A DNA stretch of 62,425 bases, taken from the NCBI RefSeq assembly GCF_018274385.1, contig NZ_JAAFYZ010000035.1:1-62425 (forward strand), given 5' to 3'. The notes under the pieces were generated by a model. The model did no database searches. It was given only the letters and a program-made list of their open reading frames with translations, and was not told the origin of the DNA. This DNA is from Catenulispora pinistramenti. GTDB taxonomy: Bacteria > Actinomycetota > Actinomycetes > Streptomycetales > Catenulisporaceae. The position numbers were made by a program, and so were the translations under genes. Numbering within the stretch: the stretch's first letter is position 1; every line of letters begins with the position of its first letter. This document shows positions 1 through 8,435 of this stretch, one piece after another.

Positions 1-678
1 CGGCTGGTTTTCGGTTCGTTCCCCTCGGTCGCGTCGGCAGGGCTTCGCCTACAGTGCCGGTGGCCGGGGGTCAAGTTCGCGCTATCAAAACCGCAGCTCA
101 CACGCATGACCGCAAGCGCGCGGACTTTACCCCCGGACACCGGTGCTGTACCCATCGGGCTGACGACGCGACCGTGGGGAACGGACCGCACCACCCCACA
201 AACCGCAGCCGCTGAGACTCACCCAGCCACCCGAGGGAACCGCGCTAGTTTCCCTGAGGTTGCCGAGGCCCGCCGGAGGCCCGGCTCTTCACCACAGCCC
301 TTGACCTTGATCTTGCTTGTGGCTCTTGATCTGGCCTTTGCTCGTGCTCTGACTTGCTGGAGTTGAAGAGGCCTGAGGTGGGGCGGGGTTGTGAACGCGC
401 GAACCGGCAGCCGAAACACAGACTCGCCGCCACGGACCCCGAACCGGCTCAACTATGACCGAAGGCCGTAAAAAGCTTTGAAACCCACACCCCAACCGCA
501 ACCCGGCCCGCAAACTCCAGCCCATAAGAAGCCCCGCACCATCACCTCAGCCACAGGTCACGCCAGCCCCCAGCGCCGGCCGGGAACGAATCCCGACCGG
601 CGACCGGCGACCGGCGACCAGCAACCAGCGCGGCACGGCGCGGCGCAAACTGCCAGGCAAAGGTTGCCTGATGCAGCG
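1..678. other. Intergenic or non-coding stretch, no gene recognised
   Basis: I see no convincing protein or RNA gene here. The short open frames on both strands translate to low-complexity Pro/Arg/Ala sequence without domain motifs or a Shine-Dalgarno site. Around 300-345 there is a loose run of CTTGATCTTG-like words. A 7-nt tandem repeat lies at 594-628. The stretch is downstream of the ABC operon. Confidence 0.5.
594..628. repeat. Heptamer tandem repeat (CGACCGG)
   Basis: CGACCGG is repeated three times perfectly (594-614), followed by two degenerate copies, CGACCAG and CAACCAG (615-628). It lies about 50 bases beyond the last gene of the ABC operon. It probably arose by replication slippage. 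Confidence 0.7.
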
Positions 679-1722
679 CTAAACCCCCACCCCAGCAGCG
701 GCCCGCTGCGCCACATGACAAGCAGCCTCATGCTTAGGCGCCAGCTCCTGCAGCACCGGCGTCTTCTCATGACAGATGGCCTCGGCCATCGGGCACCGGT
801 CCCGGAACCGGCACCCCGGCTTGGGGTTCACCACCTTCGGTGGCTCGGCCTTCGCCGTCTCCACGTCCACCGTCAGCGGCGCGCGCGGGTCCGGCACCGC
901 CGACAGCAGCAGCTGCGTGTAGGGGTGCTTCGGTTCCTGGAGCAGCGACTCGGTCGGACCGGCCTCCACGATGTGCCCGCCGTACATCACCATCACGCGG
1001 TCGCTGACGTACCGCGCGCTCGCGATGTCGTGCGTGATGTACAGGAATGACACGCCCTCGGCCTCGCGCAGGTCCGCCATCACGTTCAGCAGCCCGATGC
1101 GGATCGAGACGTCCAGCATCGAGACCGGCTCGTCGGCCAGGATCAGCTTGGGGCGGTAGGCCAGTGCCTGCGCGAAGCCGATGCGCTGGCGCTGGCCGCC
1201 GGAGAGCTCGTAGGGGTAGCGCTGGAGGATCTCGGCCGCCGGGTTCAGCCCGACCGCCTCGACCACGCGTTCGGCCTCCTCCAGCCGCTGCGACGCCGAC
1301 AGGTCGGTGCGGTGCAGTTTGAGCCCGCGCACGATCCCGTGTGAGACGCGGTAGGCCGGGTTCAGGGATGCGAACGGGTCCTGGAACACCATCGGCACGT
1401 CGCTGCGGTAGGCCAGCTGTGCCTTGCGTCCGTGCATCGAGCTCAGGGGCTTGCCCTCGAATAGGATCTGGCCGGAGGTCGGTTTGTAGACCTGGGCCAG
1501 CAGTCGGGCGATGGTCGACTTGCCGCTGCCGGATTCGCCGACCAGCGCCACGATCTCGCGCCGGTTGATGGTCAGGTTCACCTCGTCGACGGCGTGCAGG
1601 TTGTTGCTCGAGAAGCCGCCGCCGATCCGGAAGTGCCGGGTCAGGTTCACGGTCTTGAGCAGTTCGGCGCCGGCGGGTTCGGCTGCCGGCTCCGCTGTCC
1701 GCACGCTCGGGTTCTCGCTCAC
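679..1722 (-). CDS. Oligopeptide/dipeptide-type ABC transporter ATP-binding protein (OppF/DppF-like)
   Basis: A 347-residue cytoplasmic ATPase that would energise the importer encoded upstream. Walker A (GESGSGKST, about residue 62), the signature LSGGQRQR (about 173) and Walker B with ILADEPVSMLD (about 190) are intact. The C-terminus has the Cys-containing oligopeptide-family tail (CRFRDRCPMAEAIC), typical of the OppF/DppF class. The GTG start at 1722 overlaps the TGA of the preceding ATPase gene as GTGA, which shows translational coupling. The frame stays open for hundreds of codons further upstream, but that part only shadows the neighbour gene. It is last in the operon. The substrate cannot be read from an ATPase. 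Confidence 0.93.
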   Translation of the reverse strand: MSENPSVRTAEPAAEPAGAELLKTVNLTRHFRIGGGFSSNNLHAVDEVNLTINRREIVALVGESGSGKSTIARLLAQVYKPTSGQILFEGKPLSSMHGRKAQLAYRSDVPMVFQDPFASLNPAYRVSHGIVRGLKLHRTDLSASQRLEEAERVVEAVGLNPAAEILQRYPYELSGGQRQRIGFAQALAYRPKLILADEPVSMLDVSIRIGLLNVMADLREAEGVSFLYITHDIASARYVSDRVMVMYGGHIVEAGPTESLLQEPKHPYTQLLLSAVPDPRAPLTVDVETAKAEPPKVVNPKPGCRFRDRCPMAEAICHEKTPVLQELAPKHEAACHVAQRAAAGVGV

Positions 1723-2735
1723 GACTCGACCTCCACGCTCACAGCCGCCGGCTCGTGCAGCAGGCACCGGGCCTGCACGGAGTCGACGAGGTACAGCTCC
1801 GGCACGTCCACCGAGCACCGCTCCATCGCCACCGGGCACCGGGGGTGGAACCGGCAGCCCGACGGCGGCCGGCCCAGGTTCGGCGGCGCTCCGGGGATGC
1901 CGGTGAGCCGCTTCACCTCGCCGCGGATCGAGGGGAACGCGTCCAGCAGGCCCCTGCTGTAGGGGTGCGCGGGCGCGTCGAAGACGGCGCGGGTGCCGCC
2001 GAGCTCGACCACCTGACCGGCGTACATCACCATCAGCCGGTCCGAGAAGTGGCTGACCAGCGACATGTCGTGGGTCACGAAGATGACCGCGAAGCCGAGC
2101 TGCTTCTGCAACTCCTTGATCTGCGCCATCAGCGAGCGCTGCGCGACCACGTCCAGCGCCGAGGTCGGCTCGTCCATCACGATCAGGTCCGGGGTGAACA
2201 GCAGCGCCATGGCGATCATCGCCCGCTGCCGCATCCCGCCGGAGAGCTGGTGCGGGAACGACTTCAGGTGGACCGGATCGATGCCGACCAGCTCCAGCAC
2301 CTCGGCCGAACGGGCCTTGATCTGCGACTCCGGCCACCTGGCGTGCGCCTTGATCGCGTCCTTGAACTGCCGGCCGATGCTGTGCACCGGGTTCAGCGCG
2401 TTCATCGCGCTCTGCATCACGACCGAGAAGTCGCGCCAGCGCAGGGCGTTGAGCGATTTGGCGGTCATCGCCACCAGGTTCTCGCCCTTGAAGAGCACCT
2501 CGCCCCCGGAGACCGTGGCCGGCGGGTTCAGCAGCTGCGCGATGCCGAACAGCATCGTCGACTTGCCGCACCCGGACTCCCCGACCACGCCCAGGAACTC
2601 GCCCTTGGCCAGGGTCAGGTCCACCCCGGCCACGGCCTCCACCGGGCCGTTCTGGGTGGCGTACTCCACCCGCAGGTCCCGCACCTCGAGCAGGATTTCG
2701 CGGTCTGAATTCAGCACGGTCATCGGCTCACTCAT
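1719..2735 (-). CDS. Oligopeptide/dipeptide-type ABC transporter ATP-binding protein (OppD/DppD-like)
   Basis: A 338-residue ATPase, partner of the OppF-like subunit. Walker A is GESGCGKST (about residue 52). The signature reads LSGGMRQR (about 162), with Met in place of Gln as is common in OppD/DppD subunits. Walker B is LIVMDEPTSALD (about 185). The tail CRFHPRCPVAMERC is the oligopeptide-family C-terminal motif. The ATG at 2735 overlaps the stop of the permease gene by ATGA, and the stop overlaps the next GTG start. The chain of 4-nt overlaps indicates one polycistronic message. Confidence 0.93.
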   Translation of the reverse strand: MSEPMTVLNSDREILLEVRDLRVEYATQNGPVEAVAGVDLTLAKGEFLGVVGESGCGKSTMLFGIAQLLNPPATVSGGEVLFKGENLVAMTAKSLNALRWRDFSVVMQSAMNALNPVHSIGRQFKDAIKAHARWPESQIKARSAEVLELVGIDPVHLKSFPHQLSGGMRQRAMIAMALLFTPDLIVMDEPTSALDVVAQRSLMAQIKELQKQLGFAVIFVTHDMSLVSHFSDRLMVMYAGQVVELGGTRAVFDAPAHPYSRGLLDAFPSIRGEVKRLTGIPGAPPNLGRPPSGCRFHPRCPVAMERCSVDVPELYLVDSVQARCLLHEPAAVSVEVES

Positions 2736-3745
2736 TTCCTCCCACCTCCGCCGGCGATCGCCGAAGCCGGTGCGGACGCGGGACGCAGGCGCGAGGCGAG
2801 CTTCTTGCCGCGCTGCCTCCTCACCGGCCGCAGAGCCGGGTTGCTGATCTCGTCGAAGGCGTAGTTCATCAGGGCGAAGGCGACACCAAGAACAGCAATA
2901 CCGATAGCCGGCAGGATGGCCCACCACGCCGTGCCGGACTCCAGCGCGGACTGGGAGTCGGCCCAGTAGAGCATGGTGCCCCAGCTGTCGGAGTTCGGGT
3001 CGCCCAGGCCCAGGAACTGCAGGCCGGCCGCGGCGAGCACGGAGTACAGGGCGGCGCCGAGGAAGTTGGCGATGATCAGCGAGATCATCGTCGGCAGCAT
3101 CTCGAAGACGATGATGTAGGACCGGCGCTCGCCGCGGACCCGCGCCGACTCCAGGAAGTCGCGGTTGCGCAGGGACAGCGCCTGGGCCCGCATCTGGTTG
3201 GCGCCGTAGGACCAGCCGGTGACCACCAGCACCGCGATCATGATCGTCAGGGTCGGCTTGCCGGCGTAGGCGGACAGCACGATCACCAGCGGGAAGGTCG
3301 GGATGACCAGCACCACGTTGGTGACGAAGGAGATGATGTCGTCCGGGATCCCGCCGAGGTAGGCGGCCGAGACGCCGACCAGCACCGAGACGATGGTCGC
3401 CAGACCGCCGGCCACCACGGCGATGATCAGGGGCTCGCGGGCGCCGTAGACGAACAGCGCCCAGATGTCCTGGCCCAGCGAGGTGGTGCCGAACAAGTGC
3501 CCGCCGGAGGGGGTCAGCCGCGGCATGAACTTGCCCGGCGCGGTCGGATCGGACACCGAGGTGAACAGGGACGGGAAGACCGCCATCACCAGGAGCACGA
3601 AGAACATGCCGAAGCCGACGTTGGCCTTGCGGTTGCTCAGGAACGCGCGCCACACGCCGCTGCGGCCCCGGCGCCTGCCGGACGCGGGCGGACCGACCGG
3701 CGCCTCCGGGGCGGTCGCGGAATCCGCTGATGTCAGGGTCGTCAT
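2732..3745 (-). CDS. ABC transporter permease (OppC/DppC-like)
   Basis: A 337-residue inner-membrane permease of the binding-protein-dependent family. A cytoplasmic N-terminus rich in Pro and Arg is followed by a first membrane span (about residues 42-62). A periplasm-facing region and five further hydrophobic segments follow. The cytoplasmic coupling loop contains the EAA-type segment around ARVRGERRSYI. The C-terminus is basic. It lies 7 bases after the OppB-like gene and overlaps the OppD-like gene by 4 bases. It would form the heterodimeric channel with the product of 3753-4739. Confidence 0.92.
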   Translation of the reverse strand: MTTLTSADSATAPEAPVGPPASGRRRGRSGVWRAFLSNRKANVGFGMFFVLLVMAVFPSLFTSVSDPTAPGKFMPRLTPSGGHLFGTTSLGQDIWALFVYGAREPLIIAVVAGGLATIVSVLVGVSAAYLGGIPDDIISFVTNVVLVIPTFPLVIVLSAYAGKPTLTIMIAVLVVTGWSYGANQMRAQALSLRNRDFLESARVRGERRSYIIVFEMLPTMISLIIANFLGAALYSVLAAAGLQFLGLGDPNSDSWGTMLYWADSQSALESGTAWWAILPAIGIAVLGVAFALMNYAFDEISNPALRPVRRQRGKKLASRLRPASAPASAIAGGGGRK

Positions 3746-3752
3746 AGGTTCC

Positions 3753-4739
3753 TCACCCCTTCGCCCGGGTCCGCGGGTCCAGCCAGACGGTGACCAGGTC
3801 GCAGATCAGCAGCGCGCCGAGCACCGCCACTGTGAACAACATGAACAGGGTCTGCATCATCGGGTAGTCGATGCTGTTGACCGCGTTGTAGAGCTGGTAG
3901 CCCAGGCCCGGATAGTTGAAGATCTTCTCCACCAGGATGGCGCCGGTGAGCACGAAGCCGATCGACATCGCGAAGCCGGACAGGTTGGGCAGGAAGGCGT
4001 TGCGCGCCGCGTAGTTCAACATCACCTTGCGGTCGGACAGGCCCTTGGCCCGGCCCATCCGGATGTAGTCCTCGGCCAGCGTGGTGATCATGTTGTTCCG
4101 CATGGTCAGCACCCAGCCGCCGATCGAGGTGATCAACAGGGTCAGCGCGGGCAGCGCCGCGTACTTGACGATGCTGCCGACGAAGCCGGGCGAGAAGCCG
4201 GGGACGATCGAGGTGTCGTAGTTGCCCGAGGACGGCAGCCAGGTGTTGTCGATCGTCATGAACAGGATCAGGAACAGCCCGACGACGAAGTACGGCAGCG
4301 CGCTGGTGATCACGAAGACCGAGGGCAGCACCGAGTCCACGATGCCGCCGCGGCGCCAGGCCGCGATCGTCCCGATCAGCGAGCCGAGCAGGAACGCCAG
4401 CACCGTGGTGAAGCCCACCAGGCCCAGCGTCCAGGGCAGCGCCTGGCCGATCAGCTTGGACACCGGCGTGCCCAGAGAACTGCCCAGGGACACTCCCCAG
4501 TTGCCGGTGAGCATGTTGCCGAAGTAGTGGATGTACTGCTCGAAGATGTTCTCGTGCGGCTTGTAGCCGAAGGAGGTCAGGATCTGTTCCAGCTGGGCGT
4601 CGGAGACCCGGCCCTTGGTCTGGGCGCGCAGGGTGTTGATCGGGCTGCCCGGCATGAAGTGCGGGAGGAAGAAGTTCAGCGTGAGGGCGGCCCAGAGGGT
4701 GAGAAGGAAGAACCCTACTCGGCGCAGAAGATATCTCAA
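3753..4739 (-). CDS. ABC transporter permease (OppB/DppB-like)
   Basis: A 328-residue permease with the classic OppB N-terminus: MRYLLRR, then a hydrophobic span and the NFFLPHFMPGSP segment. A large external loop follows, then five membrane segments. The coupling loop contains YIRMGRAKGLSDRKV, matching the family EAA motif, and the C-terminus ends DLVTVWLDPRTR. It is the first membrane gene after the binding-protein gene, separated from it by 114 bases that hold a strong hairpin. Confidence 0.93.
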   Translation of the reverse strand: MRYLLRRVGFFLLTLWAALTLNFFLPHFMPGSPINTLRAQTKGRVSDAQLEQILTSFGYKPHENIFEQYIHYFGNMLTGNWGVSLGSSLGTPVSKLIGQALPWTLGLVGFTTVLAFLLGSLIGTIAAWRRGGIVDSVLPSVFVITSALPYFVVGLFLILFMTIDNTWLPSSGNYDTSIVPGFSPGFVGSIVKYAALPALTLLITSIGGWVLTMRNNMITTLAEDYIRMGRAKGLSDRKVMLNYAARNAFLPNLSGFAMSIGFVLTGAILVEKIFNYPGLGYQLYNAVNSIDYPMMQTLFMLFTVAVLGALLICDLVTVWLDPRTRAKG

Positions 4740-4786
4740 CCCTCTGTCCTTTCGTTTACTGGCGGCGACGGCGAGGTGGCACGGCG

Positions 4787-4820
4787 GGCGGCGTCCGGGG
4801 GTACGGTTCCGGACGCCGCC
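4787..4820 (-). terminator. Perfect 12-bp hairpin between binding-protein and permease genes
   Basis: The arms GGCGGCGTCCGG (4787-4798) and CCGGACGCCGCC (4809-4820) are perfectly complementary around a 10-nt loop. There is no U-tract. The position, just after the binding-protein stop and before the permeases of the same operon, suits a partial terminator or an RNA-stabilising stem that lets the binding protein be made in excess. The sequence is seen directly; the role is inferred. Confidence 0.7.
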
Positions 4821-4853
4821 GGCGATCCCCGCGCAAGCGGGGCGGTCTCGCGG

Positions 4854-6578
4854 TTACTGGGCCGGCTTGTAGTACAGGTGCAGCAGCACCTGCTCGTTGT
4901 CCGGGTAGTTGAACGCCGCCGGCTGCGCGTACGGGTTGTCCGCCGTCGGCCAGCCGCCGAAGTTCTTGGTGTTGTACTGGAACCAGTCCGCGGACTCGGT
5001 CACCGGGATGATCGGCAGGTCCTGGAGCATGTGCGCGCCGACCTGCTTGATCAGCGAGACCTGCTGGTCCTCGGTACCGGCGGTGGCGTACTGGTCGAGC
5101 AGGCTGTCCACCGCGGGGTTCTTGTAGCGCTCGAAGTTGCCCGCCGCCGCGCTCTGGCCGAGCGGCGCGGTGTTGGCCGAGTGCAGCCAGGCGCGCAGTT
5201 CGGTGTAGGGGGACGGTCCGGCGGACGGCTCGGAGCCGTAGGCCAGGTCGAAGTCGCCCTTGTAGAGCTTGTCGAAGTAGGTCTGGTTGGTCAGCGAGCT
5301 CTCGGTGATGTTGATGCCCAGCGGCTTGAGGTCCTGCTTGATCACCGCGATCGAGGCGTCCCAGTCGGTGTAGCCCTGGATCGAGATCATGGTCAGGTTC
5401 AGCGGGTTGCTCGGGCTGTAGCCGGCCGTCGCCAGATCCGCCGCGGCCTTGGTCAGGTCCGGCTTGTCGTAGCCGGCCGCCGCGATCGCCGCCGCGTCGT
5501 TGTACTTGTCGAAGGTCGGGGTGATCACGCCGGTCTGGTTGGCCGGCGGCTCCTGGCCGTCCTCGCCGATCGCCGAGACCTTGGCCTTGTCGATCGCGTA
5601 GGCGATGGCCTGGCGCACGCCGAGCTGGCTGGTGGCCTTGTGCGAGGGGTCCAGGTTCGGGATCACCGAGACGTTCAGCACCGGCGGGGACCAGGTGTGG
5701 TTGTCCTGGGACTTGTTCAGGTAGAAGGACTTGATGCCGGTGATGAACTGCGAGCCCCACTGCGCCTTGCCGCTGGCCAGGTCCTGGTTGGCCGGGCCGT
5801 TGTCCAGGTAGGCCGGGTATTCCAGGGTGCTGACATACGGCTTGCCGGGCTGCCAGTAGTCGGCGTTGGCCTTGTACTCCATGTTGTTCGGCGTGCACTT
5901 GACCGTGTACGGGCCCGAACCCACCGGGTTGGGGTCCGTCCAGGTGTCCGGGTGCGCCGCGGCGTCGCCGGTGGACCAGACGTGCTTGGGGATGATCCCG
6001 ACCAGCGTGGCGAAGGTGTAGAAGTACACCTGCGCGTTCTGCTTGAAGGTCATGGTGACCTGGCTGCCGCTGGCGGTGACCGAGGTCAGCCCGGCCGCGG
6101 ACCACAGCGAGTAGTCGTCCAGCGCCGGGGTCTGCTTCATCAGGTTGTACGTGTACGCCACGTCGTCCGCGGTCAGCGGCTGGCCGTCACTCCACTTCAC
6201 CCCGTCGCGGATGGTGAAGGTGATCTGCGTCTTGTCGGCGTTCCACTGGTAGCCGGAGGCCAGCATCGGCGTCTCCTTGGCGTCCTGCAGGATGTTGACG
6301 TAGATCAGCGGCTCGTAGATGAAGCCGAGGGACTCCTGGTTGAAGCTGGAGTTGTACGGGTTGAACGAGCACGGCCAGGTCTGCCCCTGCTCGTTCGCGA
6401 TGGTGAGCGACCCACCCTGCTTGTAGCTCGCGTTCCCGGTGGACGCCCCGCCGGCCGAGCTCGCCGCGGTGGAGCCGCCGCTGCTGGAGTCCGAGGTGTG
6501 CTTCGTACTGGAACACGCGGAGGCCGCCAGGCCTATGGAGACGGCGATCGCGAGCAATGACGACTTGCTACGCCTCAT
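4854..6578 (-). CDS. ABC transporter substrate-binding lipoprotein, solute-binding protein family 5
   Basis: A 574-residue extracellular binding protein. The N-terminus MRRSKSSLLAIAVSIGLAAS is a lipoprotein signal with lipobox Ala-Ser-Ala-Cys (Cys22), then a Ser/Thr/Gly-rich linker. The mature part has family 5 hallmarks: FTIRDGVKWSDGQPLTADDV, then GSGPYTVK and a YAIDKAKV segment. The length is usual for the family, and the Shine-Dalgarno GGAAAGGAAG precedes the ATG. Family 5 proteins bind peptides, but some bind cello- or other oligosaccharides. The ROK gene next door makes a sugar plausible, not shown. Confidence 0.93.
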   Translation of the reverse strand: MRRSKSSLLAIAVSIGLAASACSSTKHTSDSSSGGSTAASSAGGASTGNASYKQGGSLTIANEQGQTWPCSFNPYNSSFNQESLGFIYEPLIYVNILQDAKETPMLASGYQWNADKTQITFTIRDGVKWSDGQPLTADDVAYTYNLMKQTPALDDYSLWSAAGLTSVTASGSQVTMTFKQNAQVYFYTFATLVGIIPKHVWSTGDAAAHPDTWTDPNPVGSGPYTVKCTPNNMEYKANADYWQPGKPYVSTLEYPAYLDNGPANQDLASGKAQWGSQFITGIKSFYLNKSQDNHTWSPPVLNVSVIPNLDPSHKATSQLGVRQAIAYAIDKAKVSAIGEDGQEPPANQTGVITPTFDKYNDAAAIAAAGYDKPDLTKAAADLATAGYSPSNPLNLTMISIQGYTDWDASIAVIKQDLKPLGINITESSLTNQTYFDKLYKGDFDLAYGSEPSAGPSPYTELRAWLHSANTAPLGQSAAAGNFERYKNPAVDSLLDQYATAGTEDQQVSLIKQVGAHMLQDLPIIPVTESADWFQYNTKNFGGWPTADNPYAQPAAFNYPDNEQVLLHLYYKPAQ

Positions 6579-6717
6579 GCTGGGCTTCCTTTCCGATTGC
6601 GGGATGTGGCGCCCGAGTTGGTTGGTTTCGTGGTGTGGTGCCTTGCCTCTACCGGTGGTGCTGTCGTGCCGGTGGTGCGAAGTCCCCGATCGTCACAGAG
6701 AACTGCCGGGGATGTCA

Positions 6718-7668
6718 TCAGATTGCTTTTGAGGTCGTGGAGATCTCGACGGCGGACCGGGCCAGGGTCAGCGCGCCGGCCAGCGGAGCGTCGAACGGGA
6801 AGGCGGCCTGCACCAGCTCCGGAGGGAACGGCACCGCGTTGTCGAGCGCGCGGCGCAACGGGCCGTAGAGCGCCGGCCAGGAGCGCACCATGCCGCCGCC
6901 GACCGCGATCCGGGCCGGGTCCACCGCGATGGCCAGGTTCACCAGGTGGAAGGCCAGCTCCTCGGTGAACTCGCGCAGGATCTGGGCGGCGCGCGGATCG
7001 TGGCCGGCCACGGCGAACAGGTCCTTGGCGCCGGTGGCGCCCGGATCGATCTCCTTGGCCCGGGCCAGCAGGCCGATGCCGCTCACCTGGTCCTCCAGGA
7101 TCGAGCGCTCCCCGGCGAGCACGCCGACGTCGCCCAACGCCCGCAGGTTGTAGCCGATCTCCCCGGCGGCGCCGTTGCGCCCGGCGATGACCTGGCCCTT
7201 GGTGACGATGGCGATCGCCAGCCCGGTCCCGAGGTTGAGGTACAGGCCCGGATCGGCGTCACGGAGCGCGCCTTCGACGGCCTCGACCCGGGCGGCGGCC
7301 TTCACATCGGTCTCGACCCGGACGGCCGAGGACGGGAAGGCCTCCTGGATCTCCTTGGCCAGCGCCAGATCCGCCCAGCCGGGGATGTTGGGGGCGAGAT
7401 CGACCCCTGATTCCCGCGGGATCCCGATCGTGGAGACGCCGACCGCCAACGGCTCGCGGCCCGGCGCGACCCGGTCCAGCAGCGCCCGCGCGGCGCGCAG
7501 CCCCCGCCCGAGCGAGGCCTTGCCGCCCTCGGCGGCGTGGGTCGGGACGGTGGCCGCGCCGAGCCGGGTTCCGGCCTCGGCCTCGGCGACCGCCATCGCG
7601 GTCTTCGTGCCGCCGAAGTCGATACCCAGCACAACGCCTTCGGTGGGGTGGGTCTGGGGCGGGAGCAA
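6718..7668 (-). CDS. ROK family protein, probable sugar kinase
   Basis: A 316-residue protein with the ROK ATP-binding motif VLGIDFGGTKTAMAVA near the N-terminus and a second nucleotide-site segment with GTGLA and NGAAGEIGYN (about 165-190). The usual ROK zinc motif (C-x-C-G-x2-G-C) that follows in typical glucokinases is absent; the stretch reads LGDVGVLAGERS instead, so it is an atypical member. There is no N-terminal helix-turn-helix, so it is a kinase type rather than a repressor. The TTG start at 7668 was chosen because GAGGAGGA sits about 7 nt upstream. It lies 139 bases upstream of the binding-protein gene in the same direction, which suggests phosphorylation of an imported sugar. Confidence 0.88.
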   Translation of the reverse strand: MLPPQTHPTEGVVLGIDFGGTKTAMAVAEAEAGTRLGAATVPTHAAEGGKASLGRGLRAARALLDRVAPGREPLAVGVSTIGIPRESGVDLAPNIPGWADLALAKEIQEAFPSSAVRVETDVKAAARVEAVEGALRDADPGLYLNLGTGLAIAIVTKGQVIAGRNGAAGEIGYNLRALGDVGVLAGERSILEDQVSGIGLLARAKEIDPGATGAKDLFAVAGHDPRAAQILREFTEELAFHLVNLAIAVDPARIAVGGGMVRSWPALYGPLRRALDNAVPFPPELVQAAFPFDAPLAGALTLARSAVEISTTSKAI

Positions 7669-7748
7669 GCGTCCTCCTCGACGGAGATGTCGGGCATTGC
7701 GGGTGGGACGTGGTGCGCTCTGCGGTGGGACGGTGGTGCGAGTTCGTC

Positions 7749-7768
7749 AGTAAAGTAAACTAAATATT
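7749..7768 (-). promoter_or_regulatory. AT-rich promoter/operator candidate upstream of the ROK gene
   Basis: An isolated AT-rich block, CAGTAAAGTAAACTAAATAT, in otherwise very GC-rich DNA about 80-100 bases upstream of the ROK start. Read on the minus strand it contains TTTAGTTTACTTTAC, with a repeated TTTA/TTTAC word. This is the kind of site bound by sugar-responsive repressors. It could be promoter, operator or both. Confidence 0.4.
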
Positions 7769-7827
7769 GGGCGGACGGAAGGGGTCGGACGGCGCGCGCG
7801 GGTAACCATTCGGCAACGCCCCGATGG

Positions 7828-7840
7828 GCACAAAATGTGC
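7828..7840. promoter_or_regulatory. 13-nt palindrome in the ROK/LPXTG divergent region
   Basis: GCACA-AAA-TGTGC is a perfect inverted repeat with 5-nt arms between the divergent ROK (minus) and LPXTG-protein (plus) genes. The 401-base region 7669-8069 holds no gene that I can support. This palindrome, the AT-rich block at 7749-7768 and the repeat at 8035-8052 are its only notable features. Confidence 0.35.
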
Positions 7841-8034
7841 ATCCAGTGATGTTTCGGGCGGGCGAAATCGGCGGCGGACGCGTGCCGCGCAAGCCAATGC
7901 GGACAGCTGGACTGCGCGCGCAGAGTCTGGAACCGGCCGGGACGCCTGGACCCGTTCGCCGACGGCGAGGCGGAAATCAGCCTTCGATCGCTGGGCCCCG
8001 ACCGCCCGCAGACCCCGGCCTTCCGCGTGTCGTC

Positions 8035-8052
8035 ATACCGATTAGTCGGTAT
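8035..8052. promoter_or_regulatory. Inverted repeat just upstream of the LPXTG gene
   Basis: ATACCGA and TCGGTAT form perfect 7-nt arms around TTAG. AATACT at 8061-8066 resembles a -10 box and ends only 3 nt before the GTG at 8070. A transcript could therefore begin at or very near the start codon, with the inverted repeat overlapping the promoter as an operator. Confidence 0.4.
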
Positions 8053-8069
8053 TGCGCTCGAATACTACG

Positions 8070-8435
8070 GTGCATCCAGATACTTCCTCTCAGTCCCCTG
8101 GGACCGGCGCCCGCCGACGCCCGCTCCGTCTCGCCGCCTTCGTGGCCGCCGCGTACCTGGTCCTGGAGCCGACCGCGGGCGCGGCGGCCGGGGCGGCCGG
8201 TGACAGCGGGGCGGCCCTGCGCCGACCGGTCGCCGCGGCGGCGGCGACGTCCGACCGGGGCTGCGTGACGGCTCCCCCGCCCGCGCGCGCCGTCTCCCGG
8301 GCCGCGGCCCGGGGGACGCTTCCGGACACCGGTGGTGGGTCGCAGACCACGTTCATCGCCGCGGCCGGGTTGCTGGTCGGCGGGCTGCTGCTGCGGGCCG
8401 CTGCCGGTCGGCTCCGTCGCCGGGACGCGCGATGA
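8070..8435 (+). CDS. Small LPXTG-motif cell-wall-anchored protein
   Basis: A 121-residue secreted protein. The N-terminus is basic (ARRRPLR), followed by a hydrophobic signal segment (about residues 18-40). A short Ala-rich mature part with a single Cys follows. At the C-terminus LPDTGG is followed by a hydrophobic span (TTFIAAAGLLVGGLLL) and an Arg-rich tail, the complete sortase sorting signal. A sortase would therefore attach it to the cell wall; no sortase gene is in this window. I chose GTG 8070 because of the -10-like box just upstream; a TTG at 8052 is in frame. Its stop lies in a duplicated segment. Confidence 0.7.
   Translation: MHPDTSSQSPGTGARRRPLRLAAFVAAAYLVLEPTAGAAAGAAGDSGAALRRPVAAAAATSDRGCVTAPPPARAVSRAAARGTLPDTGGGSQTTFIAAAGLLVGGLLLRAAAGRLRRRDAR

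Noticed and set aside
106..525. Short overlapping frames on both strands near the window start
   Set aside because: Low-complexity Pro/Arg/Ser translations, no codon-position bias that I can see, no Shine-Dalgarno sites.
594..628. CRISPR array possibility for the clustered short repeats here and at 26013-26099, 37425-37459 and 53125-53180
   Set aside because: Units are only 7-14 nt with no unique spacers, and no cas genes are present.
3465..6560. A 1031-codon open frame on the plus strand opposite the permease and binding-protein genes
   Set aside because: It is a high-GC shadow frame: Arg/Gly/Val/Gln-rich low-complexity translation, no motifs, and opposite to three well-supported genes.
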